Assembly (NCBI GenBank): GCA_035762005.1
Contig: DASTQA010000094.1
Span: 1-20,759, forward strand
Source of the DNA: JAIBJN01 sp035762005
GTDB taxonomy: Bacteria; Actinomycetota; Thermoleophilia; Gaiellales; Gaiellaceae
DNA length: 20,759 nucleotides
Direction: 5' to 3'
The position numbers were made by a program, and so were the translations under genes. Under the pieces are notes generated by a model. That model was given only the letters and a program-made list of their open reading frames with translations, had not been told where the DNA came from and did no database searches. Shown here in pieces: positions 5,088 through 12,540 of the stretch. Positions within the stretch are counted from its first letter, which is position 1, and the number at the start of each line of letters is the position of its first letter.

Positions 5088-8000
5088 ATGACGATCTGCC
5101 CCAGCTGCGGGGAGGAGAACCCGAAACGGTTCCGGCTCTGCGGCTTCTGCGGCGCCGAGCTCGCCCCCGGCGCTCCGCCGCAGGAGGTCCGGAAGACCGT
5201 CACGATCGTCTTCTCCGACCTCAAGGGGTCGACGAGCCTCGGCGAGAAGCTCGACTCGGAGTCTCTGCGGGAGCTGATGACCCGGTACTTCGAGGGCATG
5301 CGCGTGGTCCTCGAGCGCCACGGCGGGACGGTCGAGAAATTCATCGGCGACGCCATCATGGCCGTCTTCGGGCTTCCGAAGGTGCACGAGGACGACGCTC
5401 TGCGCGCCGTGCGCGCCGCGGCCGAGATGCAGCGCACGCTCGTCGAGCTGAACGAGGAGCTCGAGCGGGACTGGGGCGCGAGCCTGGCGACTCGAACCGG
5501 GGTGAACACGGGCGAGGTCGTCGCCGGAGACCCGCGGGCGGGCCAGCGCCTCGTCCTCGGGGACGCCGTCAACGTGGCGGCTCGACTCGAGCAGGCGGCC
5601 GGCGAGATGGAGATCCTCCTCGGCGCGCTGACGTACCGGCTCGTGCGGGACGCCGTCGAGGTGGAGGCCGTCGAACCACTCGACCTCAAGGGCAAGTCGA
5701 AGCCCGTTCCCGCGTACAGGCTCGTCACCGTCAAGCCCGAGCGGGCCAGAGAGGGCGCGATCGTCCCGCTGATCGGCCGCGAGAGCGAGCTCGCCCTTCT
5801 CGCGCGCGAGCTGGGGCGCGCGGTCGACGAGCGCTCCTGCCGCCTGGTCACGCTGCTCGGCGACCCCGGCGTCGGCAAGTCGAGCCTCGTCGCCGAGTTC
5901 TCGGGCGCGATCGCGGCCGAGGCCGAGGTGCTCCGCGGCCGCTGTCTCGCCTACGGGCGGGGCATCACGTTCTGGCCGCTCGCCGAGGCGGTTCGCCAGG
6001 CAGCCGGGATCGTGGACGCCGACACGCCCGGCACGGCCCGCGAGAAGCTCTCGACGATCGTCGGCGGCGACGCCGCGATCGTCGAGCGCGTGGCGTCGGC
6101 GTTCGGGCTCTCCGAGCAGCAGTTCCTGGTCGACGAGGTGTTCTGGGCGGTCCGGATGCTGCTCGAGTCGCTCGCCCGACGGCGTCCCCTCGTCGTGGTC
6201 TTCGACGACATCCACTGGGCGGAACCGACGTTCCTCGAGCTCATCGAGCACCTCGTCGACACGGCCCGGGACGCCCCGCTGCTCGTGCTCTGCCCGGCGC
6301 GTCCGGTCCTGCTGGAGCTGCGGCCGAGCTGGGCGCAGCGGCCGAAGGAGGTGCGCCTCGTCCTCACCCCGCTTTCCGAGGCCGACGTCGTGCTCGTCCT
6401 CGAGAACCTGGTCGGGAGCTCGGAGATCGCCGACGACGCGCGCCGGCGGATCGTGGATGCGGCCGAGGGCAATCCGCTCTTCGCGGAACAGCTGCTCTCG
6501 ATGATGGTCGACGACGGCCTGCTCCGGTACGAGGACGGGCGCTGGGTGGCGGTCGGTGACCTCTCGAACCTCTCCGTCCCGCCGACTATTCAGGCGCTCC
6601 TCGCCGCCCGCCTCGACCAGCTGGAACGCGAGGAGCGGCTCGTCCTCGAGGCCGCCTCGGTGGTCGGGCAGAGGTTCGCGCTGGACGCCGTGCAGGAACT
6701 CGTGCCCGACCTTGCCGCCGAGGAGGTGGCGACCCATGTGGCCGCCCTCGTGCGCAAGCAGCTTCTCCGTCCACAGGACGAAGCGGCCGACGGCGAACGA
6801 GGCTTTCGCTTTCACCACATTCTCGTCCGCGACGCCGCCTACCTCGGCATCCTGAAGCGCGCCCGTGCCACCCTCCACGAGCGTTTCGTCGTCTGGGCCG
6901 ATCGTGTGAACCGCCTCCGCGACCGCGAGAGCGAGTACGAGGAGATCCTCGGCTACCACCTCGAGCAGGCTCACCGGTACCTCACCGAGCTCGGCCCGCT
7001 CGACGACCACGGCCGCTCGCTCGGCACACGCGCGGCGGAGCGCCTGTCCGCACCCGGTCGGCGGGCGTTCGCCCGCGGAGACATGCCCGCAGCGGCGAAC
7101 CTCCTGCGCCGGGCCGCCACGCTGCTCCCGCCCCAGGACCGGGGCCGGCTCGAGCTCCTGCCGAGCCTCGGCGAGGCGCTCGGCGAGATCGGGGAGTTCG
7201 CCTGGGCGGAGGTGTTCCTCGACGAGGCGGTCGAGGGAGCCGGTGCGACCGGGGAGCCGACGCTGCTCGCGAAAGCCGAGCTCGTGCGGCTCCTGGTCGG
7301 CAGCCACTCGAAGGACGGTTGGAGCCAGGACGAGGTCGTCCGACGCGCCGATCTCTCGATTCCGGTCTTCGCCGGCGCGGGAGACGACGCCGGCCTCGCC
7401 CAGGCCTATCGTCTGCTCGCCTGGGCGCGCGGCACGGCGTGCCGCTACGGGGACGCAGCCGCGGCCGCACAGCGGGCCGTGGAGCACGCGAGGATCGCCG
7501 GCGACGAGCGGCAGAGGACCCACGCGGCCTCCCAGTACGCGGTCGCCGCGCTCTATGGCCCGACGCCCGTTCTCGAGGCGATCGAGCGCTGTGGCGAGAT
7601 CGTCGAGCAGGTGAGCGACGATCGCCGCTCGCGCGGACTCGTGCTCGGCCTCCTCGGGTGTCTCGAGGCCATGCGAGGCGACTTCGAGCGTGCACGCGAC
7701 CTCTGCTCGAGGGGGCGGGCCACGCTCCAGGATCTGGGCCGTAACGTCGTCGCCGCGTCGACCTCGCAGGACTCGTGCACGGTCGAGATGCTCGCCGGGG
7801 ATCCGGCAGCCGCCGAGCGGGACCTCAGGCGGGACTTCGAAGCGCTCACCGAGATGGGAGAGGCCTACCTGCTCTCCACGATCGCCGGGGAGCTCGCGCG
7901 GGCGGTGTACGACCAGGGTCGCACCGAGGAGGCGGACGAGCTGAGCCGGGTCGCGGAGCGGTACTCGGCCGCGGATGACGTCACCTCGCAGGCGCTCTGG

Positions 8001-8291
8001 CGCTCGGTTCGCGCGAAGGTGCTCGCCCGTCGCGGCGATGCGGACGCGGCGCTCCCGCTCGCGCGGGAGGCGGTCGCCCTGCTTCGGACGACGGACGCGC
8101 TCGTCAGGCAGGCTGACGCCCTCGTCGACCAAGCCGAGGTCCTGCGCCTGCTGGACGAGGGAGATGCCGCTCGCGCCTGCCTCGAGGAGGCGATCGAGCT
8201 CTTCGAGCGCAAGGGCAACGTCGTGGCCGCGGGCAAGGCGCGCTCGGCAGTGCGGCTGTCGGCTGTGAGGGCGGCCCCGGCGGGCGCCTAG
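5088..8291 (+). CDS. Zn-ribbon / class III cyclase / AAA ATPase / TPR signalling protein
   Basis: A 1067-aa multidomain protein. Residues 4-21 are a C4 zinc ribbon (CPSC...CGFC). Residues 35-215 are a class III nucleotidyl cyclase domain with metal Asp44 (FSDLKGST) and Asp88 (FIGDAIMAVFG), Lys84, and the transition-state Asn162 and Arg166 (VNVAARL). The position that normally holds Asp or Thr for purine selection is Leu155. Residues about 225-480 are an AAA/STAND-type ATPase: GDPGVGKS Walker A at 258-265 and VVFDDIHWAE Walker B near 370-379. From about 620 to the end are TPR-like helical repeats. This is the actinobacterial adenylate cyclase-ATPase-TPR family, thought to be cytoplasmic signal integrators. 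There is no Shine-Dalgarno; the ATG is probably at the transcription start. The stop is 1 bp from the convergent neighbour. A CNB-domain protein gene precedes it. Confidence 0.9.
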   Translation: MTICPSCGEENPKRFRLCGFCGAELAPGAPPQEVRKTVTIVFSDLKGSTSLGEKLDSESLRELMTRYFEGMRVVLERHGGTVEKFIGDAIMAVFGLPKVHEDDALRAVRAAAEMQRTLVELNEELERDWGASLATRTGVNTGEVVAGDPRAGQRLVLGDAVNVAARLEQAAGEMEILLGALTYRLVRDAVEVEAVEPLDLKGKSKPVPAYRLVTVKPERAREGAIVPLIGRESELALLARELGRAVDERSCRLVTLLGDPGVGKSSLVAEFSGAIAAEAEVLRGRCLAYGRGITFWPLAEAVRQAAGIVDADTPGTAREKLSTIVGGDAAIVERVASAFGLSEQQFLVDEVFWAVRMLLESLARRRPLVVVFDDIHWAEPTFLELIEHLVDTARDAPLLVLCPARPVLLELRPSWAQRPKEVRLVLTPLSEADVVLVLENLVGSSEIADDARRRIVDAAEGNPLFAEQLLSMMVDDGLLRYEDGRWVAVGDLSNLSVPPTIQALLAARLDQLEREERLVLEAASVVGQRFALDAVQELVPDLAAEEVATHVAALVRKQLLRPQDEAADGERGFRFHHILVRDAAYLGILKRARATLHERFVVWADRVNRLRDRESEYEEILGYHLEQAHRYLTELGPLDDHGRSLGTRAAERLSAPGRRAFARGDMPAAANLLRRAATLLPPQDRGRLELLPSLGEALGEIGEFAWAEVFLDEAVEGAGATGEPTLLAKAELVRLLVGSHSKDGWSQDEVVRRADLSIPVFAGAGDDAGLAQAYRLLAWARGTACRYGDAAAAAQRAVEHARIAGDERQRTHAASQYAVAALYGPTPVLEAIERCGEIVEQVSDDRRSRGLVLGLLGCLEAMRGDFERARDLCSRGRATLQDLGRNVVAASTSQDSCTVEMLAGDPAAAERDLRRDFEALTEMGEAYLLSTIAGELARAVYDQGRTEEADELSRVAERYSAADDVTSQALWRSVRAKVLARRGDADAALPLAREAVALLRTTDALVRQADALVDQAEVLRLLDEGDAARACLEEAIELFERKGNVVAAGKARSAVRLSAVRAAPAGA

Positions 8292-8292
8292 C

Positions 8293-9309
8293 TCAGCGCA
8301 TATTGCCGTTGTGATCGGTCACGAGCGTGGCGGAGAGCGTCCCCTTGAGCGGGCCCGATTTCGGCAGCGAGATGTTCTTCAGGCAGGGGACGACGGCGGG
8401 CGGCTCGTCACAGCGTGCCGAGACGATCTCGAGCTCGGCGCCCGGGAACGCGAGGTAGTAGAGGACGAAGTTCCGGGCCGTCTGCCTGGACGAGACCTGG
8501 CTCGCCGGCCAGAAGAAGTCGAACTCCGCGAGCGGGTCGAAGCTGCCGGGAATCGTCGCTGTGAGCCACGGCGTGCCGATTCGGCACACGAGGCCCTCCG
8601 GGCACGTGAACGGCAGGTCGGCGGTGGTCGTGAACTCCAGCTCTGCCGTGGTCGCAAACGCCTGCGGCGGGAGGCTGAGGGCGTCCCGGCGACCGTCCTG
8701 GGTGACCACGAGCTCCAGCCCGGTGTTCCGGGGGACGTACGTCGCCGCTCTGCTCTCGTCGGCGCTCACCTCGACGGCCTCCGTGACAGTGACCGTGTCC
8801 ACCTTGCCGGGGTTCGGATTCTCGTCCTTGGGCCCCTCGTCCACCGAGGTCTCGAACTCGAGCGGCGTCGTCCCTGGAGTCGTGGGCGTCCTGAGCAGGA
8901 CGTCCACGTCCGCGCTCGCGCCGCTCCGAAGCCGGCCGAGCTCGCACGTGAGTGTCCGCGACGCGGGCGCGTACGAGCACGACCCCGAACTCGGCCTGGG
9001 CTCGGAGACGAGGGAGAAACCGGCTCCGACGGCGGGGAGCACGGGCGCGATCTCGAGCGTCACGTGCGTGACGACGCTCCCGCCCTCGTTCGTGACGGAG
9101 GCGTCGAACGAGACATACCGCGAGCCCTCCTGGGTGGAGACCGACGCCCCGTCGGGGGCGTGGCTCACTCGCAGGCAGACGCTCGGGCCGTCCTCCGGCG
9201 GGATGCAGGCGGACGCCGCAGGGCTCTCGGCAGCTCCGCCGAGCGAGCCCAGAGCCAGCCCCGCCAGCAGTCCGACAACCCCGAGGAACCGGTGGACGGA
9301 TCCTCTCAC
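8293..9309 (-). CDS. Secreted protein with DUF11-like domain
   Basis: A 338-aa protein with a signal peptide: basic start MRGSVHR, hydrophobic FLGVVGLLAGLALGSLGGA, and an Ala-rich cleavage region near residues 26-33. Residues about 60-160 resemble a DUF11/CARDB-type immunoglobulin-like domain (FDASVTNEGGSVVTHVTLEI, a Cys pair in SCSYAPASRTLTCEL, then GRLRSGASADVDVLLRTP). The C-terminal half has two more probable disulfide pairs (FTCPEGLVCRIG; ARCDEPPAVVPCLKN) and no recognised domain. No sortase motif, membrane anchor or catalytic motif is seen, so it is probably released or loosely held at the cell surface. The GTG at 9309 has no clear Shine-Dalgarno or TANNNT element; the signal peptide supports a start near there. 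It is tail-to-tail with the cyclase gene, 1 bp apart. Confidence 0.75.
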   Translation of the reverse strand: MRGSVHRFLGVVGLLAGLALGSLGGAAESPAASACIPPEDGPSVCLRVSHAPDGASVSTQEGSRYVSFDASVTNEGGSVVTHVTLEIAPVLPAVGAGFSLVSEPRPSSGSCSYAPASRTLTCELGRLRSGASADVDVLLRTPTTPGTTPLEFETSVDEGPKDENPNPGKVDTVTVTEAVEVSADESRAATYVPRNTGLELVVTQDGRRDALSLPPQAFATTAELEFTTTADLPFTCPEGLVCRIGTPWLTATIPGSFDPLAEFDFFWPASQVSSRQTARNFVLYYLAFPGAELEIVSARCDEPPAVVPCLKNISLPKSGPLKGTLSATLVTDHNGNMR

Positions 9310-9570
9310 TGCGGTCGATGCTCGCAGATGCCGGGGTCGAGGTCAACGCGCACGAGGATCGCCGCCGAAAGCCGCCCGCGGCCGCGCGCTCTCACGCCAC
9401 GAGCGGCCTGATCTCGACCGACCCGTACGCGACGTGCGGCAGCTTCGCCGCCCACCCGGCGGCGGCCCTCGCTCTCGTCTCGGGACCCCGACCTGGCCGC
9501 GCGCTCGTCGCCGCGGGCGGGATCGGCGCGTCGGCGGAGCGCAGAGCGCGGAGCCCTGCCGGCCCCGCCG

Positions 9571-10761
9571 CTACGCCCGCGTCGCCTTGTGGAGCCGGAC
9601 GGACCGCGAGACGCCCTTGAGGGTGACGTCGCCGATCAGCTCGAAGGCCACGTCCGCGACGGCGGCGCTCCGCCTCGCCTCCTCGCTCACGAGGACCTCC
9701 CGCGGGCGCGCGTAGTCGGCGATCCTGGCGGCGACGTTCACCGTGCTCCCGAAGTAGTCGCCCTCCTGGGCGATGACGGCCCCGGCGTTGATGCCGATCC
9801 TGGCCGGCACGGCGATCGCCCTCTCGGTCTGCTCGATCAGGTCGAGGGCGGTCGTGATCGCCCTGCCGGAGTCGGCGAAGTGGAACATGACGCCGTCGCC
9901 GAGCCACTTCACGGGCCGGCACCCCTGCGTCCGCGCAGCCTCCTGCACGACGCTCGCGAGGCCGGCGGCGAGCTCGGCCGCCGCCTCGTCCCCCCGCTCC
10001 TCCGAGAGCTCCGCGTAGCCGGTGAGGTCGAGGAACGCGATCGCCGGCGGCTGCCGCTGCTGCCGGGGCGTGATCCCTCTCTCCTCCATGAAGCCCTCCG
10101 TGACGGCGACGATGTACTCGAGGACGGCGTGCTCCCGGTGCCGGCGCTGGAGCCAGGGGACGAGGCCGCTGACGAGCTCGGTGAAGCCGGCCGCCCTCTC
10201 GTAGACGAGGCGGTCCTTGGCGTCGTTCTCGAGGTCGAACGTCGCGACGCGCTGGCGAACCGTCCGGTCGAAGAACTGGAGTCCCGAGGCGACGAGGCGC
10301 TGCATCGTCGACCCGTACAGGCGCGCGAAGCGCGAGAGCTCGTCGTCGTCCGCGAGATCGAGCCTGGTGAGGACGAGCGCCAGCATCTCGGCGTCCTCCG
10401 CCCGGACACGGTCGTCGGCGGGCGGCGGCAGGCCGAGCTCGCCGCTGAGCCGCCGGACGAGCTCGGGCGGGCGGCCCAGCCGCTCGGCGAGCCCCTCGTA
10501 CGTCTCCGACCTCGCGACGGGCTCGGGGAGGAACAGCCCCAGCGGAAACGAGAGGTGCCCGCCGGCCACGCCCCGGGCGACGTCCTCGAGCGAGATCCCC
10601 GCTTCCTCGAAGGCGGCCATGAGCCGGACGACGTGGACGTCGGAGGGCGGAAACGGCCCGTCCTCCTCCCGCGTCAGGAGGCCGAGAGCCTCCAGGCGGC
10701 GCACCTGGTCGAGCGAGCACGGGACGAGCTCGGTGAGCTCTTCCGCCGAGATGCCGGCCAC
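9571..10761 (-). CDS. Adenylyl cyclase (class III) with MerR-like N-terminal regulatory region
   Basis: A 396-aa protein. Residues 1-70 read like a MerR/HTH module (AEELTELVPCSLDQVRRLEALGLL, then VVRLMAAFEEAGISLEDVARG). Residues about 80-230 are helical and resemble the regulatory domain of Rv1264-type mycobacterial cyclases, which is pH-sensitive in Rv1264. Residues 238-396 are the catalytic domain: metal Asp245 (FLDLTGYAELSE) and Asp289 (KWLGDGVMF), purine-specifying Lys285 and Asp335 (GDYFGSTVN), and Asn342 and Arg346. The full set of catalytic residues predicts a homodimeric adenylyl cyclase. The GTG at 10761 has a TAGAGT element 6 nt upstream and no Shine-Dalgarno, so a leaderless mRNA is likely. 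The gene is divergent from the methyltransferase gene with only 39 bp between. DNA binding by the N-terminus is not established for this family. Confidence 0.88.
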   Translation of the reverse strand: MAGISAEELTELVPCSLDQVRRLEALGLLTREEDGPFPPSDVHVVRLMAAFEEAGISLEDVARGVAGGHLSFPLGLFLPEPVARSETYEGLAERLGRPPELVRRLSGELGLPPPADDRVRAEDAEMLALVLTRLDLADDDELSRFARLYGSTMQRLVASGLQFFDRTVRQRVATFDLENDAKDRLVYERAAGFTELVSGLVPWLQRRHREHAVLEYIVAVTEGFMEERGITPRQQRQPPAIAFLDLTGYAELSEERGDEAAAELAAGLASVVQEAARTQGCRPVKWLGDGVMFHFADSGRAITTALDLIEQTERAIAVPARIGINAGAVIAQEGDYFGSTVNVAARIADYARPREVLVSEEARRSAAVADVAFELIGDVTLKGVSRSVRLHKATRA

Positions 10762-10767
10762 GCCCTG

Positions 10768-10794
10768 ACTCTACCGACGCGTCGCTGCGACAAT
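10768..10794. promoter_or_regulatory. Divergent leaderless promoter pair, cyclase and methyltransferase
   Basis: On the minus strand TAGAGT (10773-10768) ends 6 nt before the cyclase GTG. On the plus strand GACAAT (10789-10794) ends 6 nt before the methyltransferase GTG at 10801. With normal 17-bp spacers, the -35 of each promoter falls on or beside the -10 of the other, so simultaneous use seems unlikely. Confidence 0.5.
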
Positions 10795-10800
10795 CCGGGT

Positions 10801-11166
10801 GTGAGTGAACGGCTGCAGGCGGTCGTCGACCGGCTGGACATCCGCCCGGGCGACCGGGTTCTCGAGGTCGGCTGCGGCCACGGGGTCGCCGCGACGCTCG
10901 TCTGCGAGCGCCTCGAGGGAGGGCGCCTGACCGCGATCGACCGCTCGGCGAAGATGATCGCGGCGGCGAGGCGCCGGAACGCCGCCCACGTCGAGGCCGG
11001 CACCGCCGAGTTCCTCGTCATGGAGCTCGAGCACCTCGAGCTGGGAGATCGCCGCTTCGACACGATCTTCGCGGCCCGCATCGGCCTCTTCCGGCGGGAG
11101 CCCGAGCGGGCGCGGGGGCTCGTCGACCCGTGGCTCGCGCCGGGAGGGGAGGTCTTCGCCTTCTGA
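10801..11166 (+). CDS. Small class I SAM-dependent methyltransferase
   Basis: A 121-aa protein. Motif I is LEVGCGHGVAATLVCERL (residues 21-38), binding S-adenosylmethionine. The acidic residue after strand 2 is in LTAIDRSAKMIAAARRR. Motif post-II lies in FDTIFAARIGLFRREPERA, and WLAPGGEVFAF is the usual strand-turn near motif III. The sequence stops there, so the substrate-binding C-terminal strands of full-length methyltransferases are missing. Similar very short forms exist in actinobacteria, so this may be natural; truncation by a mutated stop is the alternative. The GTG start is supported by the frame and by the GACAAT element 6 nt upstream. The next gene starts 8 bp after the stop, suggesting an operon. 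Substrate is unknown. Confidence 0.8.
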   Translation: MSERLQAVVDRLDIRPGDRVLEVGCGHGVAATLVCERLEGGRLTAIDRSAKMIAAARRRNAAHVEAGTAEFLVMELEHLELGDRRFDTIFAARIGLFRREPERARGLVDPWLAPGGEVFAF

Positions 11167-11174
11167 GCGGGACG

Positions 11175-11795
11175 GTGCTCCGTGTCGAGACGCCGCACGG
11201 CCCGGCGAACGCCCACCTCCACCCCGTCGACGGGGCGCGGGCCGCGCTCGTCCTCGGCCACGGCGCGGCCGGTGGCGTCGCCTCACGCGACCTCGTGGCC
11301 GTGACGGAGGTCGCGCGCGCGGAAGGGACGAGCGTCGCGCTCGTCGAGCAGCCCTACCGCGTCGCCGGCCGCTCGCCCGCGGCCGCGCGCCGGCTCGACG
11401 CCGCCTGGACCGTGGTCGTCGACCACCTGCTCGCGCACGACCTCCGCGGGCTGCCGCTCGTCGTCGGCGGCCGCTCGCTGGGCGCGCGCGTCGCCTGCCG
11501 CACGGCGGCGGCAACGGGCGCCGTCGGGGTGCTCTGCCTCGCCTTCCCCCTGCAGCCGCGACGGCGGTCGGGGGGAGCGCCGCCGGCGAGCCGCCTCCCC
11601 GAGCTCGACGACGTGACCGTCCCCACGCTCGTCGTGCAGGGCGACCGCGACCCGTTCGGCGTGCCGCCCGCCGGCCCGCTGCGCACGGTCGTCAGGGTTC
11701 CGGGCGACCACGGGCTGAGGAGCGACCTCGAGGCCGTAGCCGGCGCCGTCCGCGCCTGGCTGCCCGAAGTCCTCAGGGCGCCGAGATCGTCGTGA
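11175..11795 (+). CDS. Alpha/beta-hydrolase family protein (KAT/TEX30-like)
   Basis: A 206-aa protein. The N-terminal LVLGHGAAGG is the oxyanion-hole region. LPLVVGGRSLGARVACRTAA contains the nucleophile elbow G-R-S-L-G with the catalytic Ser. PTLVVQGDRDPFG holds the likely catalytic Asp, and VPGDHGL the catalytic His. The order and length match small dienelactone-hydrolase-like proteins of the TEX30/KAT type, whose substrates are mostly unknown. The GTG at 11175 is chosen because homologous sequence begins there (VLRVETPHGPANAHL) and because it follows the methyltransferase stop by 8 bp; a longer frame from 11130 would overlap that gene. The 3' end overlaps the convergent cupin gene by 23 bp. 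Confidence 0.85.
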   Translation: MLRVETPHGPANAHLHPVDGARAALVLGHGAAGGVASRDLVAVTEVARAEGTSVALVEQPYRVAGRSPAAARRLDAAWTVVVDHLLAHDLRGLPLVVGGRSLGARVACRTAAATGAVGVLCLAFPLQPRRRSGGAPPASRLPELDDVTVPTLVVQGDRDPFGVPPAGPLRTVVRVPGDHGLRSDLEAVAGAVRAWLPEVLRAPRSS

Positions 11796-12177
11796 CCATC
11801 TCGCGGTCGGGCGGCGTGGCGTTGAAGCTCACGCAGACGAAGTTGAGCTCCGGGTCGGGGTTGTACGCCCGGTGCACCTTCCCGATCGGCTCCGAGTAGA
11901 CATCCCCGGCGGCGTAGGCCCGGGTCTCGTCGGCGAACTCGACCTCGATCCGCCCCTGGAGGACGGCGAAGAAGGAGGCGCCGTTGTGAAAGTGCCACGC
12001 AGTCCGGCTGTGCGGGGCGTGGACGCCGACGTAGACGTTGATCGTGACGGACGGGTCGCGCGGCAGGAGGCCGTACGGCCCCTCGTAGAGCATCGCGCGC
12101 ACGTGCTCCGCACCGGCCGGCAGGAGGCCGTCCAGGTCGATGCGTGCGCCCGCGCCCTCGTCGGCGTTCGAGCTCAT
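11773..12177 (-). CDS. Single-domain cupin protein
   Basis: A 134-aa protein with one cupin beta-barrel. Motif 1 is HSRTAWHFHNGASFFAVLQG: the HxH pair is present, but the usual Glu four to five residues later is replaced by Ser/Phe. Motif 2 is GDVYSEPIGKVHRAYN, with PxGxxHxxxN intact. A three-His metal site is therefore possible, but enzymatic function cannot be inferred. The N-terminal third (HVRAMLYEGPYGLLPRDPSVTINVYVGVHAPHS) is typical of small uncharacterised cupins. The ATG at 12177 has a good GAGGGAGAG ribosome site. A palindrome lies 23-38 nt upstream, over the predicted transcription start. The gene converges with the hydrolase gene, overlapping by 23 bp. Confidence 0.85.
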   Translation of the reverse strand: MSSNADEGAGARIDLDGLLPAGAEHVRAMLYEGPYGLLPRDPSVTINVYVGVHAPHSRTAWHFHNGASFFAVLQGRIEVEFADETRAYAAGDVYSEPIGKVHRAYNPDPELNFVCVSFNATPPDREMVTTISAP

Positions 12178-12199
12178 CGTCTCTCCCTCGTCGCTTGGC

Positions 12200-12219
12200 G
12201 TCGGATTTGTCCGACCCTA
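12200..12219 (-). promoter_or_regulatory. Cupin promoter with perfect palindrome at the start site
   Basis: On the minus strand, TAGGGT (12219-12214) fits a -10. It is followed at once by the perfect inverted repeat GTCGGA-CAAA-TCCGAC (12215-12200), which would cover the transcription start. The layout is that of a TetR/MarR-type repressor operator. No candidate repressor gene is adjacent. Confidence 0.5.
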
Positions 12220-12536
12220 ACGCGAGGCTCCCGCCGCCGGGAAGCGGCCCGAGCGGGCGGCCGCCCCGTCACGACGCCGAGGGGATCGGGCTCGTCGGGA
12301 CCGCGGCGGCGCCGACTACGCCCCGGCGTCGCCGGCTCGACGGACCGGGGCTCGATCAGCGGCTCGGGGCCCCGGGCTCCGTCCGTCGCCATCGTGGTCG
12401 CTCCCGACCGACGACTCGCGGGAGCACGCGGCCTCTCCCTCTCCCGACTCCGTCGACCTTCGCTCGGGAACGCTCGCAACCAGGCCGTTCCAGACGAGCA
12501 CCGCCTCCTTCGTGCATTCGCCTTCCGCGCCCGTAC
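12220..12536. other. Gene-poor gap between cupin and flavoprotein genes
   Basis: About 320 bp with no recognised gene. Several frames are open on both strands because of the base composition. The only frame with positional support is a short minus-strand one starting in a GTGA overlap with the flavoprotein stop, listed separately. I see no repeats, RNA gene or mobile-element end. Confidence 0.4.
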
Positions 12537-12540
12537 TCAC
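12316..12540 (-). CDS. Possible small protein following the flavoprotein gene
   Basis: A 74-codon frame beginning GTG at 12540, overlapping the flavoprotein stop as GTGA. The first part (STGAEGECTKEAVLVWNGLV) looks protein-like. The rest is Ser/Arg/Asp-rich and low in hydrophobic residues. No family is recognised. The stop/start overlap is the only positive evidence; chance is a serious alternative in DNA of this composition. Confidence 0.2.
   Translation of the reverse strand: MSTGAEGECTKEAVLVWNGLVASVPERRSTESGEGEAACSRESSVGSDHDGDGRSPGPRAADRAPVRRAGDAGA

Noticed and set aside
4242..8132. A 1296-codon open frame antisense to the SDR, CNB and large cyclase genes
   Set aside because: High GC removes stop codons; its sequence is compositional (Arg/Glu/Asp/Leu-rich) with no domain, while the plus strand shows clear catalytic motifs.
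9392..9570. Minus-strand open sequence ending GWAAKLPHVAYGSVEIRPLVA, just downstream of the cyclase stop
   Set aside because: It looks slightly protein-like at its end, but no start codon is available after 9570 and it runs through the cyclase in another frame. I see nothing else in the 9310-9570 gap.
9589..11166. A 525-codon plus-strand frame across the cyclase gene into the methyltransferase
   Set aside because: Only its last 121 codons (from GTG 10801) are protein-like; the rest is the antisense shadow of the cyclase.
12174..12479. Arg/Pro-rich minus-strand frame ending in an ATGA overlap with the cupin start
   Set aside because: Composition is that of random GC-rich DNA; it would run through the cupin promoter palindrome, and the cupin has its own ribosome site and -10.
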